Positions 8,183 through 16,721 of a stretch of 60,697 nucleotides of DNA are shown one piece after another. This stretch comes from Ochrobactrum sp. CM-21-5 (GTDB taxonomy: Bacteria; Pseudomonadota; Alphaproteobacteria; Rhizobiales; Rhizobiaceae): positions 1 to 60,697 of the forward strand of contig NZ_JACLZJ010000012.1 in NCBI RefSeq assembly GCF_014253075.1. Direction: 5' to 3'. The translations under genes were made by a program, and so were the position numbers. Positions within the stretch are counted from its first letter, which is position 1. The number at the start of each line of letters is the position of its first letter. The notes beneath the pieces were generated by a model, which saw only the letters and a list, made by a program, of their open reading frames with translations, did not search any database and was not told where the DNA came from.

Positions 8183-9448
8183 CTAAATCCGTTTCGCTGG
8201 AAGCCTGATGCTCGTATAGGTAAATACGAGGGACAAAGCATAGAGCCCCGCAAAGACAAGATTGAGGCCTATAATCCAGTCATTGCCGCCGCTTGAGTTC
8301 ACCAGCAGAAGCCAGACGAACAATGCCTTGGCTGCGGTCATGAGGATCAGGCTCAAGGTACGCAATCCAGATTGGCCGCGAGCATAAAGAATTTCCGTCT
8401 GATATTCGATCAGGTTGCGAAAACCGGGCACAAGAAGCACAAGCGGCAACAAACTTGCTATCGGCGCAACACTTGAACCAAGTGCATTGGGAAACATCAC
8501 GAGAAACAGCGCCAGAGCAGCAATACCGGCAACCGAAACGGCGAAAACCGCAGCTTCGAGTCCAGCTCTTATGCGCAATGAGGCCAGCATATCCGGCTTG
8601 CGCATTAGCTTCTGCACCAGCATCATATTGAATGAGCGGATAGGGAGCGCTGTCAGGTCAACCAGCCGCATAATGATAGCGTAGAGACCGGCTGTGGTCG
8701 GGCCCCCGATGCTCAGAACTAGAAGCTTGTCGAGTTCGCTCTGGAGATAAAACAACAGTTCCGCACCGGATACGGCAACCGAATCCGAAATACGGCGTAT
8801 ATAGAGACCCGGTGTGAAACGCAGCCGCATACGCGGATAAAAATACAGCGCCACAAGCAGCGCGACCGCGTTGGCGCCAGCATACCACCACACCCATTGC
8901 GCAAGGCCGCCGCTCGTGACCGTCCACATGAAGAGTACGGCCGCTATGGCACGCGTGAACGTTCCGAAAATCACCAGTCCTGCAGAAACGCCGAACCGGT
9001 TCAGACCATTATTGACGATAATGACCACTTCCGTCGAGCGCCAGAGCAGCGCCTCGGCAGCGATGACAATGGCAAAAGGCAAAAACGAAATATCCCGACT
9101 GAAGAAAACGAGATAGACGAGCCAGGAGCAAAGGGCGAATAACGGCAGCGAAAGCACAATGGCAGCCAGATAACCCGCCGTATAGGTGCCGATCAGTTGC
9201 GGTTTCACCGTGGCGATACGATACAAGGGCGAAGTAAAGCCTAGCGAAACAAGGCGCGACAGCATAACACCGGTGCCCGAAGCGGTTGCGAATATGCCGA
9301 AATCACCAGTTGGCAGTGTGTTCGCCAGAGCAATGAAGTAGGCCAGCGAAACCACCAGCCGCCCAACCGAACCGGAAACGATCGCGAGATAGTCACGCAG
9401 CATGCCGGACCGTGTCCCAGAAAATTTCCGGAGCGCCTTCGCTATCAC
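8183..9448 (-). CDS. Polysaccharide flippase-like membrane protein (Wzx/MATE-type)
   Basis: About 421 residues with roughly 12 hydrophobic segments, starting YLAIVSGSVGRLVVSLAYFIALANTLPTGDFGIFATA. This arrangement is typical of the MVF/Wzx superfamily that moves undecaprenyl-linked repeat units across the inner membrane. The start is taken as GTG 9448, seven bases after GAGG; TTG 9451 and ATG 9403 are alternatives. The gene is convergent with the DUF6492 gene, with four bases between stops. It is divergent from the GumC-type gene, so transport functions bracket the synthesis genes. Substrate unknown. Confidence 0.82.
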   Translation of the reverse strand: MIAKALRKFSGTRSGMLRDYLAIVSGSVGRLVVSLAYFIALANTLPTGDFGIFATASGTGVMLSRLVSLGFTSPLYRIATVKPQLIGTYTAGYLAAIVLSLPLFALCSWLVYLVFFSRDISFLPFAIVIAAEALLWRSTEVVIIVNNGLNRFGVSAGLVIFGTFTRAIAAVLFMWTVTSGGLAQWVWWYAGANAVALLVALYFYPRMRLRFTPGLYIRRISDSVAVSGAELLFYLQSELDKLLVLSIGGPTTAGLYAIIMRLVDLTALPIRSFNMMLVQKLMRKPDMLASLRIRAGLEAAVFAVSVAGIAALALFLVMFPNALGSSVAPIASLLPLVLLVPGFRNLIEYQTEILYARGQSGLRTLSLILMTAAKALFVWLLLVNSSGGNDWIIGLNLVFAGLYALSLVFTYTSIRLPAKRI

Positions 9449-9678
9449 CAATCAGCCTCGTCTCTCTGTCATAGGATACCGGAATGGCATGTTTCACGGC
9501 GGCAATCGAAAAGCCAGCCAAAAGATCACTCTTTTACCGAATGGCGAATATGAAAGCACGCAAACAGCAATTCCGAGGTATCAGACAGGCTGGAATCGCA
9601 CTATTTTAACCTTTTGTTTTCCATAAAAAAATATGGTCGGCCATCAGTATGATATTTCAAACATGGACGTAATTTGCA

Positions 9679-11448
9679 ATGAGCAGTGAAGGTAAGCGCC
9701 ATAAAGAAGGAGGTGACAAGCCTCTTCTTTCCTTTTCGGGCGCCCCGACTGCCGAGCGAGAGGACTATCGTTCAGCAAATAAAGAAACCGGTACTGCGCC
9801 GCCATGGACACCACCCGCAATGCCGGGCGAACGCGCCGGGTTGTATCGCTTTCACGACGATGCATCCAAAGAAACACCGCCCGCTGCCGATGACAGGCTG
9901 AACGAAGAAGATGTTGCAGCGCTTCAGCAGCGTCTCGCGGCGATCGAAGCGGAGCTGGAACGAAAGGTTCAGGAGCGTGAAAGTCGGCGGATCGCTCAAT
10001 CTGCTTCGCGTCCCATAAACGAAGCGATCGAGCGTGACGAACCGACCGCGAGCATCAAAAGTGATAATGAATGGAAGCCGCTTATCGACCCGCGGATTGC
10101 GATCGACGTGGTGAAGGGCTCGCGCAAGCTGCTGCTCGCGACCACCCTTATCGGCGGCGCCATTGCCACGCTTTATGCACTTTCGGTGCCGCAAATGTAT
10201 GTCGCTTCGACTGATATTCTTGTCGATCCGCGCAACGTCAAAACCGCTGGCGCAGAATTGACACCGGGCCAACTGCCCACGGATGCATCTTTGGCCGTGG
10301 CGGAAAGCCAGGTCCGTATGATCGATTCAAGCAGCGTCTTGCTGAAGGTCATAGACAAAACCGATCTGACCAAGGACCCCGAATTTAACGGGACGCTGAT
10401 CCCGTCAGGCGTCGCCGGTCTTTTTTCGCAATTGAAGACAATGCTCGCGCCGAAGAAAGCAAGCGACAGTCAGGCGCTGGAGACTCGCGTTCTTCATAAT
10501 CTGCACAAGAGCCTGAAAATTGGCCGTGATGCCAAGACCTTTATCTATTCGATTTCGGTGAAAACGCGTGAACCGGAGAAATCGGCATCGCTTGCTAACA
10601 CGATCAGTTCAGTGTTCCAGAGCGAATTGGCATCGCTGCAATCAGATGTCGCACGGCGCACCTCGGAAGAACTCTCGAACCGTCTCGCCGATATGCGTGC
10701 AAGCGTTGAACAGGCAGAGAAAGCCGTCGCCGATTTTCGCGCGTCGCGCGATCTCGTCAATGTCGACGGCAAGCTCATTGCCGACAATGACCTTACACGC
10801 CTCAACGATCAGCTGACCAATCAGCGGGCGGAAACGATGCGCCTTGAGGCACGTGTGCAAGTGATGAACAGCGCGACATCGGACAACGTCGTTTCCGGCA
10901 CCCTGCCGGAAGACCAGCGCTCCAACACGTTGACAGCGCTACGCGCCCAATATGCGCAAACGCGCCAAATCGCAAATGGCATGTCCACGCAGCTGGGTCC
11001 GCGCCACCCTCAGCTGATTCAGGCCCAGTCGCAGGCAAATGCCGTCCTCAACGACATCGATGCGGAGCTGCGTCGCATCCGATCCTCACTTCAAGTTGAG
11101 GTGGCGCGTTCGAGCCAACAGGAAAAAGATCTTTCGGCACGGCTAGCACAGCTCAAATCCCAGCAGGCCAACGACAACAGCGATCTGGTCAAGCTTCGGG
11201 AGCTGGAACGCGAGGCCACAGCACACCGTTCTGTCTATGAAGCATTCCTGCTGCGTTCGCGTGAGACGAGCGAACAGGAAGGCCTCAACACGGCGAATAT
11301 CCGTGTGCTTTCGGAAGCCCGCCCGCCCCTCGATCCAGCCAGTTCATCGCGCAAGCTGATTGTTATTGCGGGTCTGATCGCCGGGTTTCTGGCTGGTCTC
11401 GCAATTACAGCCTTCCGCAATTTCGGACGACTGGTGCGAATTTCCTGA
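9679..11448 (+). CDS. GumC/Wzz-type polysaccharide co-polymerase without kinase domain
   Basis: A 589-residue protein with four parts. There is an unusual cytoplasmic N-terminal extension of about 145 mostly polar residues, including a coiled-coil around 78-105. A first membrane segment follows near 150-170, then a long periplasmic region with Wzz fold and heptad-rich coiled-coils (about 320-520). A second membrane segment lies near 566-583 and the protein then ends. Such proteins set chain length and help link the inner-membrane polymerase to export. Exo/Wzc relatives continue into a BY-kinase with Walker motifs; here the protein stops after the second membrane helix. A separate kinase, if any, is not in this window. 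The ATG at 9679 has only a weak ribosome site. Confidence 0.85.
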   Translation: MSSEGKRHKEGGDKPLLSFSGAPTAEREDYRSANKETGTAPPWTPPAMPGERAGLYRFHDDASKETPPAADDRLNEEDVAALQQRLAAIEAELERKVQERESRRIAQSASRPINEAIERDEPTASIKSDNEWKPLIDPRIAIDVVKGSRKLLLATTLIGGAIATLYALSVPQMYVASTDILVDPRNVKTAGAELTPGQLPTDASLAVAESQVRMIDSSSVLLKVIDKTDLTKDPEFNGTLIPSGVAGLFSQLKTMLAPKKASDSQALETRVLHNLHKSLKIGRDAKTFIYSISVKTREPEKSASLANTISSVFQSELASLQSDVARRTSEELSNRLADMRASVEQAEKAVADFRASRDLVNVDGKLIADNDLTRLNDQLTNQRAETMRLEARVQVMNSATSDNVVSGTLPEDQRSNTLTALRAQYAQTRQIANGMSTQLGPRHPQLIQAQSQANAVLNDIDAELRRIRSSLQVEVARSSQQEKDLSARLAQLKSQQANDNSDLVKLRELEREATAHRSVYEAFLLRSRETSEQEGLNTANIRVLSEARPPLDPASSSRKLIVIAGLIAGFLAGLAITAFRNFGRLVRIS

Positions 11449-11452
11449 CCGG

Positions 11453-12055
11453 TCAAGCAGTCTGACGCAGCATCGCTTCGGTACGCGGCGGCTTGCGTCC
11501 ATTCGCACGCAGAATTCCATGCGCACCGTCGAGATGACCAGGTTTCAGTTCAAGCGCCAGAAAGCGGCGTTTTTCAAACGGGCCGGGCATGGAAAGTTCA
11601 CCAGTCTTCTCCGATGAGAAGCCGAAACGTGCGTAGTATTCCGGGTCACCAACGAGCAGAATAGCACCGTGTTCCAGACGTCCGGCTTCCGCAACGGCAT
11701 GGCGCATCAAAGCAGAACCGATGCCGCAGCCTTCAGCCGATGGATCCACCGCGAGCGGGCCGAGCAGCAACGCGGCGACCGGCGAGCCGAGAGCATCCAG
11801 TCCCGCATGGATGTGCCACAGCCGAACGGTACCCGCGAAGGAACCGTTTTCAGCTTCGGCGGCGAAAGCCAGACGTTCGGCAGGCAAGCGACCATGACGC
11901 AGTTTTTCAGACGATTTTCTGCAACGCCCCTCGCCCATCGCGCGGTCGAGCAGCGCCTCACGCGCCAGAATATGCTCCATCGTCTCGCCGACGATTGTAA
12001 AAGCCGGAGCGAAAACGGTTACTGTCTTTTCCTGAATACCCAGAATTGTGTTCAT
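11453..12055 (-). CDS. GNAT-family N-acetyltransferase
   Basis: A 200-residue protein starting at ATG 12055 (MNTILGIQEKTVTVF), eight bases after GGGGA; an earlier in-frame start lacks a site. The acetyl-CoA-binding core is LGPLAVDPSAEGCGIGSALM around residues 100-120, with the Q/RxxGxG/A loop as EGCGIG. LVGDPEYYARFGF follows, a segment seen in the YhbS-like branch that acetylates small molecules or proteins. It is the downstream neighbour of the ornithine decarboxylase gene on the same strand, 95 bases away with a strong hairpin between. A polyamine-related substrate is possible but unproven. Confidence 0.85.
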   Translation of the reverse strand: MNTILGIQEKTVTVFAPAFTIVGETMEHILAREALLDRAMGEGRCRKSSEKLRHGRLPAERLAFAAEAENGSFAGTVRLWHIHAGLDALGSPVAALLLGPLAVDPSAEGCGIGSALMRHAVAEAGRLEHGAILLVGDPEYYARFGFSSEKTGELSMPGPFEKRRFLALELKPGHLDGAHGILRANGRKPPRTEAMLRQTA

Positions 12056-12090
12056 TACATCTATCCCCGCAGCATGGGCTACAGCACACC

Positions 12091-12117
12091 CCGCCCGGTA
12101 CATGAAACACCGGGCGG
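12091..12117 (-). terminator. Hairpin between ornithine decarboxylase and GNAT genes
   Basis: A perfect 9-base stem (CCGCCCGGT with ACCGGGCGG) and a 9-base loop lie in the gap between the two minus-strand genes. There is no run of U after the stem on the minus strand, so it is not a classical intrinsic terminator. It may act as an attenuator or as an mRNA-stabilising hairpin at the end of the decarboxylase message. Confidence 0.4.
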
Positions 12118-12150
12118 ATTGAGAGGATCTTGTCGCTTATTGCGAGAAGA

Positions 12151-13284
12151 TCAGATGACGTAGGATCGGAGCGGCTCGAACCCATTGAACGCCACCGCCG
12201 AATAGGTGGTGGTGTAGGCCCCTGTGCCTTCGATGAGAATTTCATCACCGATAGTCAGCGAAACCGGCAGCAGATAGGGCGTCTTTTCATAAAGAACGTC
12301 CGCACTGTCGCAGGTCGGGCCGGCCAGCACGCATGGTTCGGTTTCGCTGCCGTCATGGGGGGTCACGATCTGGTAGCGGATCGCCTCATCCATGGTTTCG
12401 GCGAGACCGCCAAACTTGCCGATGTCGAGATAGACCCAGCGCACATTGTCGTTATCCGCCTTGCGCGAAACCAGGACCACTTCAGTCTTGATCACGCCCG
12501 CATTGCCGACCATGCCGCGACCCGGCTCAATGATGGTTTCCGGGATGCGATTGCCGAAATGCTTGGACAGCGCATCGAAAATCGCCATGCCGTAAGCCTG
12601 CGCGGTCGGCACGTCCTTGAGATAACGGGTCGGAAAACCACCGCCCATATTCACCATGCGCAGAACAATGCCTTCATCGGCAAGCGTGCGAAATACCGAA
12701 GCCGCATCGCCGAGTGCGCGATCCCAGGCGGTAAGGTCCGTTTGCTGCGAGCCCACATGGAACGATACGCCATATGCGTCGAGACCGAACACCTTTGCGT
12801 GGCGAAGCACATCCACGGCCATGGCAGGCACGCAGCCGAACTTGCGTGACAGCGGCCATTCGGCGCCTTCGCCATCGGTCAGCACACGGCAGAACACGCG
12901 GGCGCCGGGGGCTGCACGGGCGATCTTTTCCACTTCTTCCACGCAATCGACCGCGTAAAGGCGGATACCCAGTTCGAAAGCACGCGCGATATCACGCTCT
13001 TTCTTGATGGTGTTGCCATAGGAGATACGGTCAGGCGTGGCGCCAGCTTCAAGCGCCATTTCGATTTCAGCAACGGATGCTGTATCGAAGCAGGAGCCGA
13101 GCGAAGCGAGCAGACGCAGGATTTCCGGCGCGGGATTTGCCTTCACCGCATAGAAGATGCGCGAGTAAGGCAGGGCCTTTTCAAAGCTCTGATAGTTCTC
13201 GCGCACGACATCGGTATCGACGACGAGGCAAGGGCCATCTGGACGGCGAGTATTGAGGAAGTCGATGATACGCTGCGTTGCCAT
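12151..13284 (-). CDS. Type III PLP-dependent ornithine (or ornithine/lysine) decarboxylase
   Basis: A 377-residue enzyme of the fold III (alanine racemase-like) decarboxylases. The PLP lysine is K48 in YAVKANP. The SFHVGSQ, MVNMGGGFPTRY and EPGRGMVGNAG segments follow in order. The C-terminal GPTCDSADVLYE motif carries the catalytic cysteine of the partner subunit, and the length is normal for bacterial ODC. It makes putrescine from ornithine (cadaverine from lysine in some relatives). This would feed the homospermidine synthase encoded at 31849. A long leader precedes it (13285-13560). The GNAT gene downstream may be cotranscribed. Confidence 0.92.
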   Translation of the reverse strand: MATQRIIDFLNTRRPDGPCLVVDTDVVRENYQSFEKALPYSRIFYAVKANPAPEILRLLASLGSCFDTASVAEIEMALEAGATPDRISYGNTIKKERDIARAFELGIRLYAVDCVEEVEKIARAAPGARVFCRVLTDGEGAEWPLSRKFGCVPAMAVDVLRHAKVFGLDAYGVSFHVGSQQTDLTAWDRALGDAASVFRTLADEGIVLRMVNMGGGFPTRYLKDVPTAQAYGMAIFDALSKHFGNRIPETIIEPGRGMVGNAGVIKTEVVLVSRKADNDNVRWVYLDIGKFGGLAETMDEAIRYQIVTPHDGSETEPCVLAGPTCDSADVLYEKTPYLLPVSLTIGDEILIEGTGAYTTTYSAVAFNGFEPLRSYVI

Positions 13285-13560
13285 GGTCGTTCTCCCATGC
13301 GGCTATCTTTGCTGCCGCGTCAAAGGGGACAAAGTGTGCATGAGCGCATCCGCAGCGAGATCAGCCTTTGGAGATGCTGAGATCACGCGAAAACTCATAC
13401 GGCGATGGAACAACGCTAAACCCGCGTTACTCCGCTTTGTCTGCCTTGGATTGGAATTGGAGAACCGCATCCGCACTTCTGGCAATGAAGGTGTGCCTCT
13501 TCAGTAATTTCGGCTTTTGGACAGCCGAAAGACACTAGAAAGGCCCGCACCGTCGTTGCT
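13285..13560 (-). promoter_or_regulatory. Leader of the ornithine decarboxylase gene, candidate speF-type RNA
   Basis: The decarboxylase start is followed upstream by a long region without a convincing gene. On the minus strand it contains a perfect 8-base-stem hairpin at 13508-13530 (TTTCGGCT with AGCCGAAA, 7-base loop). Nearer the gene it has a weaker stem at 13361-13380 (TCAGC with GCTGA). Alphaproteobacterial ornithine decarboxylase genes are known to carry the speF leader RNA, proposed to control polyamine synthesis. Position and hairpins fit, but I could not align it to the published model. Confidence 0.4.
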
Positions 13561-13866
13561 TCAAGATGTCCTCGATCTGGCGGTTGGCCAACAGATCGAC
13601 TGGAGCGGTTAGGTCCAGGTACCGTACCGAATTCCTCACCATTCGAGGATCGGCGGACACCCACAGGCACGTGCGACTTTGGGCAAGCGCGATATAAGCG
13701 TAAAGTCGTGTCCATTCAATGACAATTTTTCTCTCAGCGCGTATATTTTTACGAGCGCTTGCTCACAGCGCGCGCTTGCCATTGTTCAATATTAGTGAAA
13801 CATTCTGCCATCCGCATTCGGTTCTGATTAACGATAAACGCCGATAAACCGCCCAAGTTGTGAACA
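13561..13866. other. Remainder of the 582-base gap between ornithine decarboxylase and amidase genes
   Basis: This should hold the divergent promoters of the decarboxylase (minus) and amidase (plus) genes. I see no clear -35/-10 pair. A 42-codon plus-strand frame at 13719-13847 (start MTIFLSARIFLRAL) ends 19 bases before the amidase start. It has no ribosome site and no recognised relative, so I do not call it a gene. The sequence is otherwise unremarkable and more AT-rich near 13740-13860. Confidence 0.4.
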
Positions 13867-15054
13867 ATGGCCCCTTTCGACCGCTTCAACGCCATCATTG
13901 CTACCCCCAAAAAGTTCCCTGCTCACGCATCGGATGGGCCGCTCAAAGGCGAACGGCTGGCCGTGAAAGACATCTATGATGTGGCCGGAATGCCTACGGG
14001 ATGCGGCAATCCGCAGATACTGGCCGAATCACCACCGGCAGAAAAGTCGGCTCCCGTAGTCGAAAATCTGCTCGCTGCTGGTGCGAACTTTACCGGCAAG
14101 GCCCAGACCGATGAACTTGCTTTCTCTTTAATGGGACAGAATTCGCATTATCCTTTTCCGATCAATCCGGCAGCGCCGGACCGGGTGACTGGCGGATCGT
14201 CATCAGGGTCCGCTGCAGCCGTGGCGGGCCGGATCGCCGACATAGCGCTCGGCTCTGATACGGGCGGCTCCATCCGCGCGCCTGCAAGTTTCTGCGGCCT
14301 CGTCGGCCTGCGCACTACCCATGGCCGCATTCCGCTCGAAGGCGTTATGCCCTTGGCCCCATCGCTCGACACCATTGGCTGGTTCGCGCGCGACAGCGAA
14401 CTTTACATCCAGGTCGGCGACCTTCTACTCGGCGAAGATGCACAAGACTTCAAGCTGACACAACTTCTCTATATGCCTGTTCTGGAGCAGCTTCTGCTCG
14501 GTCGAGAGGAAACAGACGCCTATCGCGCCATGTTCGCAGAAGTGCGCTCCTATTTTTCCAGCCTAAAAGCAGCGCAGCAGCCGACGCTTTCCATAGACGA
14601 ACTTTATCTCTGCTTCCGGCAGATACAGGGAGCGGAAGCATGGGCAACCCACGGCGACTGGATTTCATCCGGTGAGCGCCAGCTTGGCCCTGGCGTTGCC
14701 GACCGTTTTAATTTCGGTTCGCAAATCACGCCGGATGTCGAGGCCCGGCAGCGTGAACGCCGCTCGCATTTCACTGAAGAGCTTGAAAACATCGTCGGTG
14801 AAGGTGCGGTTCTGGCGTTGCCCACCGTGCCTGGTGCCGCACCTTTGGCGCAAGAGCCGTTCGAGGCCCTGCAAGCCTATCGCGAACGGGCCCTGCGCCT
14901 GCTTTGTCTTTCCGTGCTTTCAGGCCTGCCGCAGATTACAGTGCCATTGGGGCAGGTCCACGGCGCACCTTTGGGTATTTCCTTTATCGGGCCGCGCGGC
15001 AGCGACCGGGCGCTGATCGCTCTGGCCACAAACATGATTGCAAAACGGGGCTAA
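13867..15054 (+). CDS. Amidase (amidase-signature family)
   Basis: A 395-residue amidase-signature enzyme. The Ser-cisSer-Lys triad is visible: K34 in AVKDIYD, the GGSSSGSA block around 109-116, and nucleophile S135 in DTGGSIR; the 24-residue spacing matches the family. It hydrolyses a carboxamide to acid plus ammonia. At 395 residues it is shorter than GatA (about 485) and lacks gatB/gatC neighbours, so it is not the tRNA amidotransferase. It belongs to the AtzF/AMI1-like shorter group. The start is ATG 13867. The LysR gene follows three bases after its stop, so the two are cotranscribed. Substrate unknown. Confidence 0.9.
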   Translation: MAPFDRFNAIIATPKKFPAHASDGPLKGERLAVKDIYDVAGMPTGCGNPQILAESPPAEKSAPVVENLLAAGANFTGKAQTDELAFSLMGQNSHYPFPINPAAPDRVTGGSSSGSAAAVAGRIADIALGSDTGGSIRAPASFCGLVGLRTTHGRIPLEGVMPLAPSLDTIGWFARDSELYIQVGDLLLGEDAQDFKLTQLLYMPVLEQLLLGREETDAYRAMFAEVRSYFSSLKAAQQPTLSIDELYLCFRQIQGAEAWATHGDWISSGERQLGPGVADRFNFGSQITPDVEARQRERRSHFTEELENIVGEGAVLALPTVPGAAPLAQEPFEALQAYRERALRLLCLSVLSGLPQITVPLGQVHGAPLGISFIGPRGSDRALIALATNMIAKRG

Positions 15055-15057
15055 GCT

Positions 15058-15951
15058 ATGGACACTCTTACACGCATGCGTGCCTTTATCGATGTGGTCG
15101 AAGCAGAAGGATTTTCTGCTGCGGCGCGCAAGATCGGGCGCTCTAAAGCGTTGCTGTCCAAATATGTGCGCGAACTGGAAGACGAACTGGGCGCACGGCT
15201 TCTGAACCGCACTACCCGCCAGTTTTCGCTCACAGAGGCGGGCCATACCTATTATCACCGCGCAATAGAAATCATTCGTGAGATCGATGCACTCCAGGAT
15301 GCCGTGAGCGAGACGAGTTCGGATGCGCGTGGGCGCATAAAACTATCGGCTCCGCGCACATTTGCCGATGCAGTGATTGGTCAGTCGTTGATCGATTTCT
15401 GCCTTGCCCACCCGGAAATCGTACTTGACGTGCGGCTGGATGACCGCTTCGTCGATCTGGTCGAGGAAGGGTTCGATCTTGCCATCCGCATCACGCGCCT
15501 GCAGGATTCGTCGCTGATCGCCAAGCGGTTATCCCCGTTTCATTCTGTGCTTTGCGGCGCGCCGGAACTCATCGCCCGCGTGGGCAAACCGGAGCGTCCG
15601 GAGGAGCTGGCCGACAAGCCGTGCATCATCGACACCAATGCCCGTTCGCGCAACAACTGGCATTTCCGCAATACGGATGGCTCAATGATGACAGTAACGG
15701 TTCATGGGCCGATCGAAGTGAATAGTCCTGTCGCGACCAAGAATGCTGCACTTGCCGGACTGGGATTTTGTTCATTACCGTTCTTCATTGCAGAGGAAGA
15801 AATCGAGCGCGGCAGGCTCGTTGCCTGTCTTGAAGATTTCATAGTCAAGGACGGCGGCATCTATGCCGTTTATCCTCATCGCCGCTATTTGCCGGCTAAA
15901 ATTCGCGCTCTGGTGGATTTTCTTGCTCAATGGTTCAAGGAACGTGAGTAA
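15058..15951 (+). CDS. LysR-family transcriptional regulator
   Basis: A 297-residue protein. The N-terminal winged helix-turn-helix is MRAFIDVVEAEGFSAAARK...SKALLSKYVRELEDELGARLLNRTTR (about residues 4-50). The C-terminal type 2 periplasmic-binding-like co-inducer domain is of the CrgA/DsdC-type branch (RFVDLVEEGFDLAIRI). It binds DNA and responds to a small effector. It lies three bases downstream of the amidase gene on the same strand rather than divergent from it. This is a less common layout and suggests regulation of its own operon. Confidence 0.9.
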   Translation: MDTLTRMRAFIDVVEAEGFSAAARKIGRSKALLSKYVRELEDELGARLLNRTTRQFSLTEAGHTYYHRAIEIIREIDALQDAVSETSSDARGRIKLSAPRTFADAVIGQSLIDFCLAHPEIVLDVRLDDRFVDLVEEGFDLAIRITRLQDSSLIAKRLSPFHSVLCGAPELIARVGKPERPEELADKPCIIDTNARSRNNWHFRNTDGSMMTVTVHGPIEVNSPVATKNAALAGLGFCSLPFFIAEEEIERGRLVACLEDFIVKDGGIYAVYPHRRYLPAKIRALVDFLAQWFKERE

Positions 15952-16022
15952 TTTTTGTTGAAGGCGTCCCACTTTCGCCGCCTTCAGATTTGAGCATTAG
16001 GTAACTCTCACGGAATACATTC

Positions 16023-16721
16023 ATGCGGGATTCATCGTCATGGCATAAAGGCAGGCTTTTCCGGCTTGCTGCTGCGGTAATATCTATTACGAGCCTTCTG
16101 CCAACAGCAGCGCGCGCGCATCCGCATGTCTTCGCCGAAGCCCGACTGGAGCTGACCATCGCACCAGACAACACAGTGCAGCAGCTTGCGCATGTGTGGC
16201 GTTTCGATGATGTTTTCTCCTCGACCGTGCTGATGGAATTCGACAAAAACGGCGATCTTCAGCTCGACCAAAATGAGCTGATCGACCTTGCCCACGTCAT
16301 CAATGGCTCGATTGCCGAGTTCAAATATTTCCAGACCGTCGAGCACGACGGCAAGGCCGTAAAAATGGCAAGACCGAGCGATCTTGCAGCAGATTTCACC
16401 GACAATCGCCTCCTGATTATTTTTACCAGCAAACCGGAAAAACCACTCAAGCTGGGGCCGGGCCATAAAGTTAGTTTCGGGGTCTATGACCCGACCTTCT
16501 ACACGGCCATTGATTATATGAACGACAGCGATCTGGTCGTCAAAGGCCTGCCCCCAGGCTGCACATCAAAGGTCGTGCGCCCCGACCCCGACGAAGCCAT
16601 CGCCCAGAATCAGGCGACGCTGACCGATGCATTCTTCAACGACCCGACGGGCACAGATATGTCGAAAATATTCGCGACCCGCCTTGAGATAGCTTGCGCA
16701 ACAAAAGGAAAAACAGGTTGA
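16023..16721 (+). CDS. DUF1007-family periplasmic protein, partner of the nickel/cobalt exporter
   Basis: A 232-residue protein with an N-terminal signal segment ending near AARAHPH. Histidine-rich HPHVFAEARLEL follows directly, the usual start of mature DUF1007 proteins. An EF-hand-like DKNGDLQLDQNE lies around residue 78. The family is found beside NicO/RcnA-type transporters and is thought to bind or deliver the metal in the periplasm. Its TGA overlaps the transporter's ATG by one base (TGATG), which strongly supports a joint function. Confidence 0.85.
   Translation: MRDSSSWHKGRLFRLAAAVISITSLLPTAARAHPHVFAEARLELTIAPDNTVQQLAHVWRFDDVFSSTVLMEFDKNGDLQLDQNELIDLAHVINGSIAEFKYFQTVEHDGKAVKMARPSDLAADFTDNRLLIIFTSKPEKPLKLGPGHKVSFGVYDPTFYTAIDYMNDSDLVVKGLPPGCTSKVVRPDPDEAIAQNQATLTDAFFNDPTGTDMSKIFATRLEIACATKGKTG

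Noticed and set aside
9700..9716. Strong AAGGAGGTGA ribosome-like site inside the start of the GumC-type gene
   Set aside because: No start codon with a plausible protein follows at the right distance in any frame; likely coincidence of Lys/Glu/Gly codons.
12130..12849. Plus-strand 239-codon frame opposite the decarboxylase
   Set aside because: It mirrors the conserved C-terminal half of the decarboxylase; no start signal.
13416..13715. A 99-codon minus-strand frame in the decarboxylase leader
   Set aside because: Composition is Arg/Gly/Ser/Pro-rich, there is no ribosome site or recognisable family, and it covers the hairpins of the leader.
13719..13847. 42-codon plus-strand frame ending just before the amidase gene
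   Set aside because: No ribosome site before its ATG, no relative known to me; kept only as a remark.
15960..15985. GAAGGCG / CGCCTTC inverted repeat between the LysR and DUF1007 genes
   Set aside because: Stem is only seven bases with a 12-base loop and no T-run; too weak to call a terminator.
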